Source: Panacagrimonas sp041635265 (GTDB lineage Bacteria; Pseudomonadota; Gammaproteobacteria; Nevskiales; Nevskiaceae). Taken from it: a stretch of DNA of 45,712 nt. Below are positions 17,088 through 25,246 of the stretch, piece by piece. The notes under the pieces were generated by a model. That model worked only from the letters and a program-made list of their open reading frames with translations, was not told where the DNA came from and searched no databases. Numbering within the stretch: position 1 is the stretch's first letter; each line of letters starts with the position of its first letter. The translations under genes and the position numbers were made by a program. Location of the stretch: assembly GCA_041635265.1 (NCBI GenBank), contig JBFJJV010000007.1:1-45712 (forward strand), in the 5' to 3' direction.

Positions 17088-17564
17088 TTAGCCAGCCGGG
17101 GCTTTGGGGCTGATCCACATTCGAATTTCCGCGCGGAAGACAATTTGCGCATTCTTGTCCTCTACCTCGACTCGCGTTGGCCACGCGAATGCCTCTTGGC
17201 CAAATGTCGGCAGCGGGTCGCAAGTGCAGCGCGCGGTCAGATCGCTTTCCGCCTTGTGCAGATATTCCACGGTCATGCCTTTTGGAATCCAGCGGTGCGT
17301 GTCGGGCACGCTGACGTCGGTCATCAGACCGCCGACGAACTCGGCCAGATTGCACATGGCAATTGCGTGTACCGTCCCGATGTGATTGGTCAAGCGGCGT
17401 CGCTTGCGCAGGGTTGCCACTGCTTTGCCAGGTTCAAGTTCCAGCATCAGGGGAGAGATGCTCTGGAAGTAGGGCGCCTTGAGTGCCACCAGGCGCGACC
17501 AGGCGCGATTCCCCATGGGAAGCGGCGACATTTTTTTCCACAATTTGTAAGACAAGCTGGGCAT
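17088..17564 (-). CDS. DUF4442 hotdog-fold protein (thioesterase-like)
   Basis: A 158-residue single hotdog domain. The central helix region is TNHIGTVHAIAMCNLAEFVGG, with the N/H/G residues and the acidic residue expected of DUF4442/PaaI-like acyl-CoA thioesterases. The following strands GMTVEYLHKAESDLTA fit the fold. The probable role is hydrolysis of a short or medium acyl-CoA, substrate unknown. It begins 40 bases downstream of the AmpG-like gene on the same strand, and its 3' end is 16 bases from the convergent DUF899 gene. Confidence 0.82.
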   Translation of the reverse strand: MPSLSYKLWKKMSPLPMGNRAWSRLVALKAPYFQSISPLMLELEPGKAVATLRKRRRLTNHIGTVHAIAMCNLAEFVGGLMTDVSVPDTHRWIPKGMTVEYLHKAESDLTARCTCDPLPTFGQEAFAWPTRVEVEDKNAQIVFRAEIRMWISPKAPAG

Positions 17565-17604
17565 GCTGCTTTGAGTCCGAAGCTATGGATTGCGCGTCAA
17601 GCTA

Positions 17605-18876
17605 TCAGCGTCTCAGCAATTCCGCCTTGACGTTTCGGGCGAGGTGGTGTGTCCATACGGTCGCTAGTCGCTCTGGCCCACTGCCGCGATCAATCGAGAC
17701 GACCAGAGCCAAGCAACCCAAACCGGACAGAGCGCAGGCGAGGCTGAAGCTGGTGACGTAGCCGAAGGCATCACCGATGAATCCGCCAGCGACGGCGGCG
17801 ACGCCGCCGGCAAGCAGAATGGCGCAGGACATCAGGGTGTAGTCGGTTCCGGCCTGATCCGGGTCGGCAGCATCCATCATCAGGGTGAACAGGGCTACGG
17901 TTGCCATCCCGCCGAGCAGGTGTTCGGCCGTGCTGGCGGCATAGATCAACAGACTTGCCTGCGGGTTCAGCGCGCAAGCGATGTAGAGCGTCAGACTCGA
18001 TGTCTGCAAAAGGCCGCAGCTGATCAGCGCCAGCCTGCGGCCCAGCTTCCAGGCCAGCCAGCCGCCCAGTGCGGCGCCGCTCAGCCCCATGACCGATCCG
18101 ATCGTGCCTTTCACCATCGCGATTTCAGATTTGCTTAGACCGGCGTCGTACATAAATGGGGACACCAGTGACGAGGCCATGGCATCGCCGAATTTGTAAG
18201 CGCAGACCAGCAGCAGAAAGGTCGGCATTCCGGCGACGCGCAGACGCGCCACCCAGCCGGCCAACAGCTCACGGGGCTTTATTCGCGCTGGCCCAGCCGC
18301 CTTCAGCGGTGCTGATAAGTCTCCGCCGCGAAGGTACAGCAGTGCCGGAATGCAGGTCAGCGCCAGCAGGGCCGCCATGCACCAGAAAGTGAAAGACCAG
18401 GCGAAATGAGCGTAAGCCCAGAGCAGGGCACCGCCGCCGATGATCATGCCAACGCGATAGGCCCCCACCTGTATGCCGTTGCCCAGGCCCCTCTCCGTAG
18501 GGCTGAGAAGGCGTACCGCAATGCCGTCGGTTGCGATGTCCTGTGTCGCCGAAAGGAAGTTAAACAGCACGAGACCGATAAAGAGGTAAAGCAGCCCTCC
18601 GTGCGGATCGACCAGGGATAGCATCGCTGCAGCACTGAGGGTCAAGCTCTGCATGCTGAGGATCCAGCCACGGCGCGTGCCGGTCTGATCCACCAACGGT
18701 GCCCACAAAAATTTTAGTGCCCAGGGCAGGAACAGCAGGCTGCTGGCACCGATAGCGGTCAGAGACAGACCCCGTTCGCGCAAGATCACCGGCAGCGTCT
18801 GCGTGAAAAAACCAAACGGCAAACCCTGAGCCAGATACAGACTGGCCAGTAGGATCAGCTTGCGTGCGCGATTCAT
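17605..18876 (-). CDS. AmpG-like PAT-family MFS permease
   Basis: A 423-residue inner-membrane transporter with about 12 hydrophobic helices. The N-terminus, YLAQGLPFGFFTQTLPVILRE, and the following LPWALKFLWAPLVDQTG are signatures of the PAT/AmpG group, as is ATQDIATDGIAVRLL. AmpG imports anhydromuropeptides for cell-wall recycling, and the family also includes acetyl-CoA-type permeases, so the substrate is likely but not proven. The charged loop DQTGTRRGW and the second-half GLSKSEIAMVKGTIGSVMG complete the two-fold MFS pattern. It starts 21 bases after the stop of the DUF502 gene, so the two probably share a transcript. Confidence 0.88.
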   Translation of the reverse strand: MNRARKLILLASLYLAQGLPFGFFTQTLPVILRERGLSLTAIGASSLLFLPWALKFLWAPLVDQTGTRRGWILSMQSLTLSAAAMLSLVDPHGGLLYLFIGLVLFNFLSATQDIATDGIAVRLLSPTERGLGNGIQVGAYRVGMIIGGGALLWAYAHFAWSFTFWCMAALLALTCIPALLYLRGGDLSAPLKAAGPARIKPRELLAGWVARLRVAGMPTFLLLVCAYKFGDAMASSLVSPFMYDAGLSKSEIAMVKGTIGSVMGLSGAALGGWLAWKLGRRLALISCGLLQTSSLTLYIACALNPQASLLIYAASTAEHLLGGMATVALFTLMMDAADPDQAGTDYTLMSCAILLAGGVAAVAGGFIGDAFGYVTSFSLACALSGLGCLALVVSIDRGSGPERLATVWTHHLARNVKAELLRR

Positions 18877-18897
18877 ACGGCGCGTGGATGCCCTGCG

Positions 18898-19545
18898 CTA
18901 GGGATGTTTTTTATTGTCGTCAGAGTGAGACAGGCCGGCTGTGATCACAAAACGCATGGCCTCTTCCATGCCCATGTCCAGCGGCGTCAAATAACTGCGC
19001 GGCAATAGCATGGTGTAGCCCCCGATCTGATAGCTCATCGGCAAATACACGGCGACGGTATCTTCGTCTGCGTCACTCGCCGTGGGCGGCAGCCCTACCG
19101 AAGCCAGGTCATCGAGTGTGACAAATCCCAATAGCCGGATCGGAAGATTTGGGACCTGGATCAGGACGACCTGACCCAGTTTTTTCTTGCTGTCACCCGT
19201 GCGCGCGATGAAGCCAGTCAAGTCTTTCACGGCACTAAACACGGTCTTGACCATCGGGATGCGTTCGATCAGGTGCTCGAACCATCCGATGATTTTGCGG
19301 AAGAAAATGGCCTGTGTGAGTAGCCCGACCAGAAAGATCAGACCGAGCGCAGTCACCAGTCCCATGCCTGGTAGATAGGCATCACTTGGCACCAGGAAGC
19401 GAAGGAAGCCACCAAGCGCCGTCTCTGCCACGCCGATCAGCCAGACGACGATGGCAAATGTGACGACGATTGGCAGCAGCACGAACAGCCCGCTGAGGAA
19501 GGTGCCGACCATGCGGCGCCAGATGGGGACTCGGGATGTATTCAT
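18898..19545 (-). CDS. DUF502 family membrane protein
   Basis: A 215-residue inner-membrane protein with two hydrophobic helices near the N-terminus (about 12-42 and 58-80). The conserved DUF502 stretch follows: EHLIERIPMVKTVFSAVKDLTGFI, then a soluble C-terminal domain with VAVYLPMSYQIGGYTMLLPRS. The family is found widely in bacteria and plants and has no established biochemical function. It is followed on the same strand by the AmpG-like permease, 21 bases on. The 281 bases upstream are shared with the divergent pirin gene. Confidence 0.88.
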   Translation of the reverse strand: MNTSRVPIWRRMVGTFLSGLFVLLPIVVTFAIVVWLIGVAETALGGFLRFLVPSDAYLPGMGLVTALGLIFLVGLLTQAIFFRKIIGWFEHLIERIPMVKTVFSAVKDLTGFIARTGDSKKKLGQVVLIQVPNLPIRLLGFVTLDDLASVGLPPTASDADEDTVAVYLPMSYQIGGYTMLLPRSYLTPLDMGMEEAMRFVITAGLSHSDDNKKHP

Positions 19546-19765
19546 TGGCTCAACGTGCTGACTCGGGCGCAGCTGACTCGTGGGCTGCGTGGAATGCGGA
19601 GGGAAAGTCGAATTATCAGGCCACTGCGAAGAATCCGTGCAGCTTTGAGGGCTTCATGGTGGGTCCTAGGCGAATCCAGCGCCTGAGATAGGCTCTTTCG
19701 AGCAATATGGGCCGGATAGGCGCCGAGAAGGTCAGTTGCAATGCCCATGATTTGAATCCTGATAT

Positions 19766-19795
19766 TTGGACCTTACCTTCTACGGAGCATTGATA
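19766..19795 (+). promoter_or_regulatory. Candidate pirin promoter
   Basis: A -35-like TTGGAC (19766-19771) is followed after 18 bases by a -10-like TTGATA (19790-19795), or after 19 by TGATAA. This would give a leader of roughly 25 bases, carrying the ribosome-binding site AAGGAG (19814-19819). The -10 element lies inside the FNR-like palindrome. Confidence 0.4.
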
Positions 19796-19804
19796 AATAT
19801 CAAT
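19789..19804. promoter_or_regulatory. Perfect FNR/Anr-type palindrome upstream of pirin
   Basis: ATTGATA-AA-TATCAAT is a perfect 16-base palindrome; its core TTGAT-N4-ATCAA matches the FNR/Anr/CRP-family half-site consensus exactly. The centre is 30 bases upstream of the pirin start codon, too close for activation of that gene from the usual -41.5 position. It overlaps the candidate -10, as expected for repression. Activation of the divergent DUF502 gene is possible but would need a leader of about 200 bases. Confidence 0.6.
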
Positions 19805-19826
19805 GGTCCTGGAAAAGGAGTTACAG

Positions 19827-20705
19827 ATGAACGCAAAAAAGGTGCTTGCAGTCCAAAAACCTCCTCGCGAGCACTGGGTCGGTGACGGCTTTGCGGTGCA
19901 GTCCCTGTACTCGCAACTCAATTTCACTTCAGAAATCAGTCCGTTTCTGATGCTCGATTATGCCGCGCCGCGACATTTTCGCCGGACCGACCAGCCGCGC
20001 GGCGTCGGTGCTCATCCGCACCGCGGTTTTGAGACCGTTACCATCGTCTATCGAGGGGCGGTCGAACATCGTGACTCCAGCGGTGGTGGTGGCCTGATTC
20101 AGGCCGGCGATGTGCAGTGGATGACCGCCGGGTCGGGGCTGCTTCACGATGAATTCCATGCCAAGGAATTTTCCGCCAGCGGCGGTGAGATGGAGATGGT
20201 GCAGCTATGGGTGAACTTGCCCGCAAAATACAAGATGACCGCGCCCCGATATCAGGCCATCACCTCGGCTGATATTCCGGAAATCGCTCTTGCCGATGAG
20301 GCCGGCCAGTTGCGCCTGATCGCCGGTCGCTTTGCCGGAGGCGAGGGGCCGGCAAACACGTTTACCCCGATCAATGTCTGGGATCTGCGGCTCAAGACGG
20401 GCGCCACTGTGGATTTGGAAGTGTCGGAGGGCCACAGCGCGACACTGGTCGTTCTGGGTGGCAAGGTCTCGATCAGGGGGCGTGAGGGAGGGCTCGCCAG
20501 CGCTCATCTGATTCTGTTCGATCAACAAGGCACTGGCATTGAGATCAAGGCGCTGGAAGAGGCCACTGTTCTGCTGCTGAGCGGCGAACCGATTGACGAG
20601 CCGATTGCAGCCTACGGACCATTTGTGATGAACACGCAGGCGCAGATTGCCCAGGCGATTGCGGACTTTAATCAAGGCGTCTTCGGGCACTTGCCGGCCG
20701 CATAG
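19827..20705 (+). CDS. Pirin family protein (bicupin)
   Basis: A 292-residue cytosolic bicupin. The N-terminal cupin has the metal-binding pattern GAHPHRGFETVT (H63 and H65) followed by AGDVQWMTAGSGLLHDEF, with the third histidine and a glutamate. The C-terminal cupin (about 175-290) lacks obvious ligands, as is usual. Bacterial pirins include quercetin dioxygenase-like enzymes and regulators of pyruvate dehydrogenase or stress responses; which applies here is unknown. The start at 19827 is fixed by AAGGAG at 19814-19819; an in-frame ATG at 19803 overlaps the palindromic operator and lacks a site. Its promoter carries the FNR-like box, which suggests oxygen- or redox-responsive control. Confidence 0.9.
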   Translation: MNAKKVLAVQKPPREHWVGDGFAVQSLYSQLNFTSEISPFLMLDYAAPRHFRRTDQPRGVGAHPHRGFETVTIVYRGAVEHRDSSGGGGLIQAGDVQWMTAGSGLLHDEFHAKEFSASGGEMEMVQLWVNLPAKYKMTAPRYQAITSADIPEIALADEAGQLRLIAGRFAGGEGPANTFTPINVWDLRLKTGATVDLEVSEGHSATLVVLGGKVSIRGREGGLASAHLILFDQQGTGIEIKALEEATVLLLSGEPIDEPIAAYGPFVMNTQAQIAQAIADFNQGVFGHLPAA

Positions 20706-20731
20706 TGTTTGCGTATTCAATCGCTGCCATC

Positions 20732-20756
20732 AAAAAAGCCGGCTTTCGCCGGCTCT
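20732..20756 (-). terminator. Rho-independent terminator of pckA
   Basis: On the minus strand the stem AGCCGGC (complement of 20748-20754) pairs with GCCGGCT (complement of 20737-20743) around a four-base loop, and six T residues follow (complement of 20732-20737). It lies 24 bases beyond the pckA stop. The plus strand has no T-tract, so it serves pckA and not the convergent pirin gene. Confidence 0.9.
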
Positions 20757-20779
20757 GATGGATCGTCCTTGAAGCATCC

Positions 20780-22435
20780 TTAGATACGGTTCTCGATGCC
20801 GTATTCGGCAAAGCCCTTCTTCTGAAAGTTTTCACGAAACATGTCGCGCAGCTTTGTCGCGGTGCGGTCGTAGGCTTCCTTGTCTTTCCAGGTGTCGCGC
20901 GGGTTGAGGACGGTCTGATCTTCTAGGCCGGGGCAGGACTTGGGAATGGTCAGGTTCAGGATGGGCAGTTTCTCGGTTTCTACATCATCGAGCTTGCCGT
21001 CGAGCGCGGCGTTGAGCAGGGCACGGGTGATCTTGATCGACATGCGCTTGCCGGTGCCGTAACTACCGCCACTCCAGCCTGTGTTGAGCAGGATGCAGCG
21101 TGCATGATTGGTCTCCATCTTCTTGGCCAGCAGCCTGGCGTAGACGTTGGGTTTCTGCGACATGAACGGTCCGCCAAAACAGGCGCTGAAGGCCGGTTGC
21201 GGCTCGGTCACGCCGACCTCGGTCCCGGCAACGCGTGCGGTGAAGCCGGAGACGAAGTGATACATGACGTCCTTGGCATCCAGTATGGAAATGGGCGGCA
21301 GCACGCCGAAGGCGTCGGCCGTCAACAGGACGATGGTCTGCGGGTGTGGCCCACGCGCATTCGGCATGACGTTAGGATTGACGTCCAGTGGGTAGCTCAG
21401 GCGCGTGTTTTCGCAGATGGAGTCATCGTCCAGATCCAGATCATCCGGGTGGCACTCTTCCATCTTCTTGCCGGGCAGGGGCGGTACGTTCTCGATCAGG
21501 GTGCCGGGCTGTGACATGGCAGCGGCAATGACTGGTTCGGCGTTCTTGTCCAGATTGATGAGTTTGGCGTAGCAGCCGTCTTCCAGATTGCACAGGCCGT
21601 TGTCTGACCAGATGGTCTCGTCGTCGCCAATCAGGCGGCGTGAGGCATCGGCCGAGAGCGTGGTCTTGCCGGTGCCGGAAAGTCCGAACAAGATGGCCGC
21701 ATCGTCGTTCTTGCCGACATTGGCCGAACAGTGCATGGACAGCCGCTCTTCCTTGGGCAGCAGGTAGTTACCGACAGTAAAAATGGTCTTCTTGTTGACA
21801 CCGCAGTAGTCGGCGCGGCCCGCGACCAGACAGATACGATTGCGGGTATCGATCACCACGGCAACTTCGGAACGGCAGCCGTCGCGATCCGGTTCGCAGA
21901 CGAAGCTGGGAATATTGATCATGGTCCAGCGACGTTCGTCGACGTTCTTTACGCCGGGCAAGTCTTTCGGAAACATATTGTGCACAAACAGTGCGTGCGT
22001 GGCGTACTCGCCAACAAATCGATAAGGCACCGCGAAGTCGGGATCCGAGCCCATGAACACGTCTTTGACGTAGAGCGTGGATTTTCTGGCGTTGACATGA
22101 TCGATCACCCGCTTGAGCAGGCCCTGATACTGGTCCGGATCATAGGCGTTGAGATCTGCCTTGAACCAGATTTCTTCAACGACTTCAGGCCATTGCACCG
22201 CATAGGTATCGCGGGTGCGACGCCCGGTGCAATCGGGGTCGGTGTAATAAACCAAAGGGCCCTGATCGCCGAGAGCCGTCGGGAATGCTTTCTGAGCGTC
22301 AGCCGGGCCGTCGTGTTTTACCCTGCCCCGATCATTGGCGATGGCCTCGTGAAAAAGCGTACGCTTATCCAGATTATATTTGTAACTAACTGATTTTAGA
22401 CCTAAGAGATTCTCGAGGTCGGTCTGAAAAGTCAT
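20780..22435 (-). CDS. pckA: Phosphoenolpyruvate carboxykinase (ATP)
   Basis: A 551-residue gluconeogenic enzyme converting oxaloacetate and ATP to phosphoenolpyruvate, CO2 and ADP. The kinase-1a loop is GLSGTGKTTLS, the metal-binding region follows at DDETIWSDNGLCNLEDGCYAK, and ENTRLSYPLD and the C-terminal TGWSGGSYGTGKRMS are typical of the ATP-dependent family. The substrate-binding Arg lies in the N-terminal part near GRRTRDTYAVQWPEV. The ATG at 22435 is preferred over the TTG one codon upstream because AAGGA lies nine bases before it. The length is normal. It is transcribed alone between a candidate promoter and a strong terminator. Confidence 0.97.
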   Translation of the reverse strand: MTFQTDLENLLGLKSVSYKYNLDKRTLFHEAIANDRGRVKHDGPADAQKAFPTALGDQGPLVYYTDPDCTGRRTRDTYAVQWPEVVEEIWFKADLNAYDPDQYQGLLKRVIDHVNARKSTLYVKDVFMGSDPDFAVPYRFVGEYATHALFVHNMFPKDLPGVKNVDERRWTMINIPSFVCEPDRDGCRSEVAVVIDTRNRICLVAGRADYCGVNKKTIFTVGNYLLPKEERLSMHCSANVGKNDDAAILFGLSGTGKTTLSADASRRLIGDDETIWSDNGLCNLEDGCYAKLINLDKNAEPVIAAAMSQPGTLIENVPPLPGKKMEECHPDDLDLDDDSICENTRLSYPLDVNPNVMPNARGPHPQTIVLLTADAFGVLPPISILDAKDVMYHFVSGFTARVAGTEVGVTEPQPAFSACFGGPFMSQKPNVYARLLAKKMETNHARCILLNTGWSGGSYGTGKRMSIKITRALLNAALDGKLDDVETEKLPILNLTIPKSCPGLEDQTVLNPRDTWKDKEAYDRTATKLRDMFRENFQKKGFAEYGIENRI

Positions 22436-22451
22436 CAAATATCATCCTTGG

Positions 22452-22464
22452 TTAAGTCGCTTAA
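22452..22464. promoter_or_regulatory. Inverted repeat in the pckA leader
   Basis: TTAAG-TCG-CTTAA is a perfect short inverted repeat between the candidate promoter and the pckA ribosome-binding site. It could be an operator or a small mRNA hairpin. Thirteen bases of this kind can also arise by chance. Confidence 0.3.
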
Positions 22465-22484
22465 AACACGAGTGGCAGCCAACT

Positions 22485-22514
22485 AGGATAGTAGGCGCCT
22501 GACTCTCCCGGCAA
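22485..22514 (-). promoter_or_regulatory. Candidate pckA promoter
   Basis: On the minus strand TTGCCG (complement of 22509-22514) and TATCCT (complement of 22485-22490) are 18 bases apart. The predicted start lies about 40 bases upstream of the pckA start codon. The match to the sigma-70 consensus is moderate. Confidence 0.35.
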
Positions 22515-22586
22515 GCGCCTCGCTAGACAGCGCAATGAAATCAGAAGGCATGGTGGCCGCTTACTCCCCTGGGGCAGGGTGCCGCT

Positions 22587-24659
22587 TCAGCTCGCTTTAT
22601 CAGCCTCTGTCGCTGACGCGAAATCACCCTCCTTATCACTGACATTGTCATTGTCACTATTCAGGCGAACGTCTAGAGGCAGCTTGAAGCCGGCGACCGA
22701 CTGACGCAGCGTTGAGGATAGTGCGTTAAGCTCGGAAACGGCCCTGGCCGTGCTCTGTGCGGACTCGGCCGTTCGGATGGCAGTGTCGCGAATGCCCTCT
22801 ACCTTTTGTGCAATCTGAACTGATTGTTCGGCCTCGGCCTGCGCCTCGGCGGAAATCTCTTGGATGACTTTAGCCAGATCGTTGGACGTTGCCTCGATTT
22901 TGGTCAGCGATTGCCCCGCTTCCTCTGCGCTGCGCGCCCCGGAGATGACATTGGTTGTCGACAGCTCCATCGATACGATGGCTTCCTTGGTGTCGGCCTG
23001 AATGGTTTTCACCAAGGTTTCGATCTGTCGGGTCGCCGCCGCCGCCCGTTCGGCCAGACTTTGAACCTCATCGGCCACCACCGCAAAACCCCGGCCGGAT
23101 TCTCCAGCCATAGACGCCTGAATAGAGGCATTCAAGGCCAGAGTATTGGTTTGCTCAGCAATATCATTGATAAATTCAATAATATTGCCGATTTCCTGAG
23201 AAGATTCTCCCAAGCGTTTGATGCGTTTTGAGGTGTGCTGGATCTGCTCACGCAGGGCGGCCATGCCTTGAATACTGCGTCCCACCGTAGAGGCGCCGTT
23301 GTGCGCCACTTCCACTGACTTGCGTGCCTGATCCGAGAGCTTGTTGGCGCGTGAAGCAATCGTGCTCAGTGAATCCGAGCTGCGTTTCATGCGCCCTGCG
23401 ATCTCGACGACTTGCGCTGCCTGCTGCTCGGAACCCTCCTTCATCAGCGAGGCGGTGCTGTCGGTCGAAGTGGCCGCCGCACTGATCTCCACGGCGGTGA
23501 CATTGATGGTGCTGACCAGACTGCGCAGAGTATCGACCGTGTAATTAATGGAATCTGCGATGGCGCCAGTGAAGTCGCCGGTCACGTTAGCTGAGACGGT
23601 CAGATCACCGTCAGCCAGGGTGCTGATTTCGTCGAGCAGCGACAGGATCGCAGCCTGTTGGCGCCGGTCGCGCTCTTCCGCCCTGCGAATGCGTTGCCGC
23701 ACTGCAATGACATTAACTATCAGATAGGCGAGCAGGGCGAGGACCGTCACTGCCAGACCCGGCAGAATCAGCTTTTGGTGCAAGGAGTACGAGCTGGCGC
23801 CCGGCCCCAGCTTGGACTCTAAGCTGCGCGCCGCAGAAATCAGTGCCGTGCCGCGCTCAGGCACACTGGCCGCCGCATTCTGCATTTCGCCCAAAACGGG
23901 CCCGAGCTTGGCGATTTCACTGCCGATTTTTGAAAGTTCCAGAATCAGCGGCCGTTCCAGACGGACCTGGGTCCCCACAGGGCCTTCGCTTTCCAGCAGA
24001 CGATGATCGCTCAAAAGCGTGGTGGTCCCGGATTCGATTTTCCGGGCGATTTGCTCGGCATTGCTGCCATCACCGAGCAGACGTCTGCCAAGAATGCGCA
24101 TCTCTTGAGTGCGTGCCATCTGGGCGTTGGCCGTCACTGCCTTGCCCGAGCTGGCTCCGCCCTCAATCATCTTTGAAGCCAGACCGTCATAGACGTCCGC
24201 CACTTTACTGCCGACGGCTTCAAGGCTGACTGTGACGCGGACTGCGCGACTGACCGTGTCTTCTGCCCTGAGGATGGTGTCGACAGCGCGTTTGAGGTCT
24301 GCCCAGGCCACCTCGGTGGCCTTGAGCTCGGCTTCGACGGATTCCGGCAGCGGGCGAAAGCCCGTGGCGTGTTCCCCCGAGCGCATGGCGCCCACCAAGT
24401 CTTTCAGGTGGTTATTGAGTCGCAACAATTCCTGGAAATTTTGGCTCACGCCGCGACTGGCATCATTGACACTGCGGGTGATATCCAGAGCGTCTGTTTG
24501 AACGGTGCGCGCCGCACCCACCCAGGCGGTGCGCCTGCCCGCGAACTGCTCGTCGTAGAAAACGCCGAAGCAGCTCACCACAATGCCCGCCACCGCGACA
24601 CCCAGAAGGAGTGTGTCCAAGCGAATTTTGCGTTTACCCGAGCCCGCTTTTTCCTGCAT
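22587..24659 (-). CDS. pilJ: Type IV pilus methyl-accepting chemotaxis protein PilJ
   Basis: A 690-residue transducer of the Pil-Chp system. A first membrane helix (about 16-36) is followed by a long periplasmic, mostly helical domain, then a second helix (ILPGLAVTVLALLAYLIVNV, near 310-330). A HAMP-like segment (LLDEISTLADGDLTVSANV) and a long signalling coiled coil follow. The tip motif EQTNTLALNASIQASMAGESGRGFAVVADEVQ is the part that contacts CheW and the kinase. The C-terminus is acidic and lacks a CheR-docking pentapeptide. It lies 48 bases downstream of pilH in the same direction, so the two form a unit. In Pseudomonas pilJ lies between pilI and pilK; here it is separated from the other pil genes by the gsh-pyr block. 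Confidence 0.92.
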   Translation of the reverse strand: MQEKAGSGKRKIRLDTLLLGVAVAGIVVSCFGVFYDEQFAGRRTAWVGAARTVQTDALDITRSVNDASRGVSQNFQELLRLNNHLKDLVGAMRSGEHATGFRPLPESVEAELKATEVAWADLKRAVDTILRAEDTVSRAVRVTVSLEAVGSKVADVYDGLASKMIEGGASSGKAVTANAQMARTQEMRILGRRLLGDGSNAEQIARKIESGTTTLLSDHRLLESEGPVGTQVRLERPLILELSKIGSEIAKLGPVLGEMQNAAASVPERGTALISAARSLESKLGPGASSYSLHQKLILPGLAVTVLALLAYLIVNVIAVRQRIRRAEERDRRQQAAILSLLDEISTLADGDLTVSANVTGDFTGAIADSINYTVDTLRSLVSTINVTAVEISAAATSTDSTASLMKEGSEQQAAQVVEIAGRMKRSSDSLSTIASRANKLSDQARKSVEVAHNGASTVGRSIQGMAALREQIQHTSKRIKRLGESSQEIGNIIEFINDIAEQTNTLALNASIQASMAGESGRGFAVVADEVQSLAERAAAATRQIETLVKTIQADTKEAIVSMELSTTNVISGARSAEEAGQSLTKIEATSNDLAKVIQEISAEAQAEAEQSVQIAQKVEGIRDTAIRTAESAQSTARAVSELNALSSTLRQSVAGFKLPLDVRLNSDNDNVSDKEGDFASATEADKAS

Positions 24660-24707
24660 GAATCAACTTCTCCCTAGTAAAACCGATGGTGTTTCTTTTA
24701 TCCTGAT

Positions 24708-25073
24708 TCAGCCGCTCAGAACGCGACTGATCTTGTGCAGTAAATCGCTCTCCCGGACGGGTTTGACAAGATATTCTCGCGCGCCCTGTCGAAGGGCCCA
24801 GACCCGATCAGTCTCCTGATCCTTGCTGCTGCAGACGATGATGGGAATGTCGGCGGTCATGGGATCTCGCGACAGGGTTCGCGTTGCCTGAAATCCATTG
24901 ATGCCCGGCATGACCACGTCCATAAGAACGCAGTCCGGCAGTTGCTCACGAATTCGGTCGATCGCGTCCGAACCGTTGCTGGCCTCAACTACTGTGTGTC
25001 CGGCTTTCTGCAGAATATTTCTGAGATTCAGAATGTCGGTCGGAGAATCATCGACGATCATCACGCAGGCCAT
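24708..25073 (-). CDS. pilH: Response regulator PilH
   Basis: A 121-residue stand-alone CheY-like receiver. The acidic pocket is at the start (MIVDDSP), the phospho-acceptor is D52 in MDVVMPGING, and the conserved threonine/serine and lysine are in IIVCSSK and EYLVKPV. It resembles PilH more than PilG (VMIVDDSPTDILNLRNIL and the A-rich ASNGSDAIDRI). In Pseudomonas, PilH tempers or directs retraction-linked signalling of the Pil-Chp pathway. It precedes pilJ on the same strand and follows pyrC' after 173 bases, which hold a good candidate promoter. Confidence 0.88.
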   Translation of the reverse strand: MACVMIVDDSPTDILNLRNILQKAGHTVVEASNGSDAIDRIREQLPDCVLMDVVMPGINGFQATRTLSRDPMTADIPIIVCSSKDQETDRVWALRQGAREYLVKPVRESDLLHKISRVLSG

Positions 25074-25144
25074 TTTGCTTGTCCTTACTCCCTAGCTTCG
25101 ATCGGCGGCGGCCAATGCGAGTTATGTTCTATTGTCGACGGAAC

Positions 25145-25173
25145 TATACACGGCCAAATACTTCAGTCCTCAA
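25145..25173 (-). promoter_or_regulatory. Candidate pilH-pilJ promoter
   Basis: On the minus strand TTGAGG (complement of 25168-25173) and TGTATA (complement of 25145-25150) are separated by 17 bases. The start site would lie about 65 bases before the pilH ATG. It implies that pilH-pilJ can be transcribed independently of pyrBC'. Confidence 0.45.
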
Positions 25174-25246
25174 GCGCAGTTTATGGTGAGGCGCGGCCTA
25201 AAAATTCGCTCAGCCTCATTTTTGGTGATTGCTGCACGGGAATGCT

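Noticed and set aside
22567..22580. CCCCTGGGG palindrome after pilJ as a terminator
   Set aside because: It has no loop and no T-tract on the minus strand.
25195..25222. AT-rich inverted repeat after pyrC' (AAAAAT ... ATTTTT) as a terminator
   Set aside because: Only six A-T pairs match and the inner bases do not pair, so it is too weak to call an intrinsic terminator.
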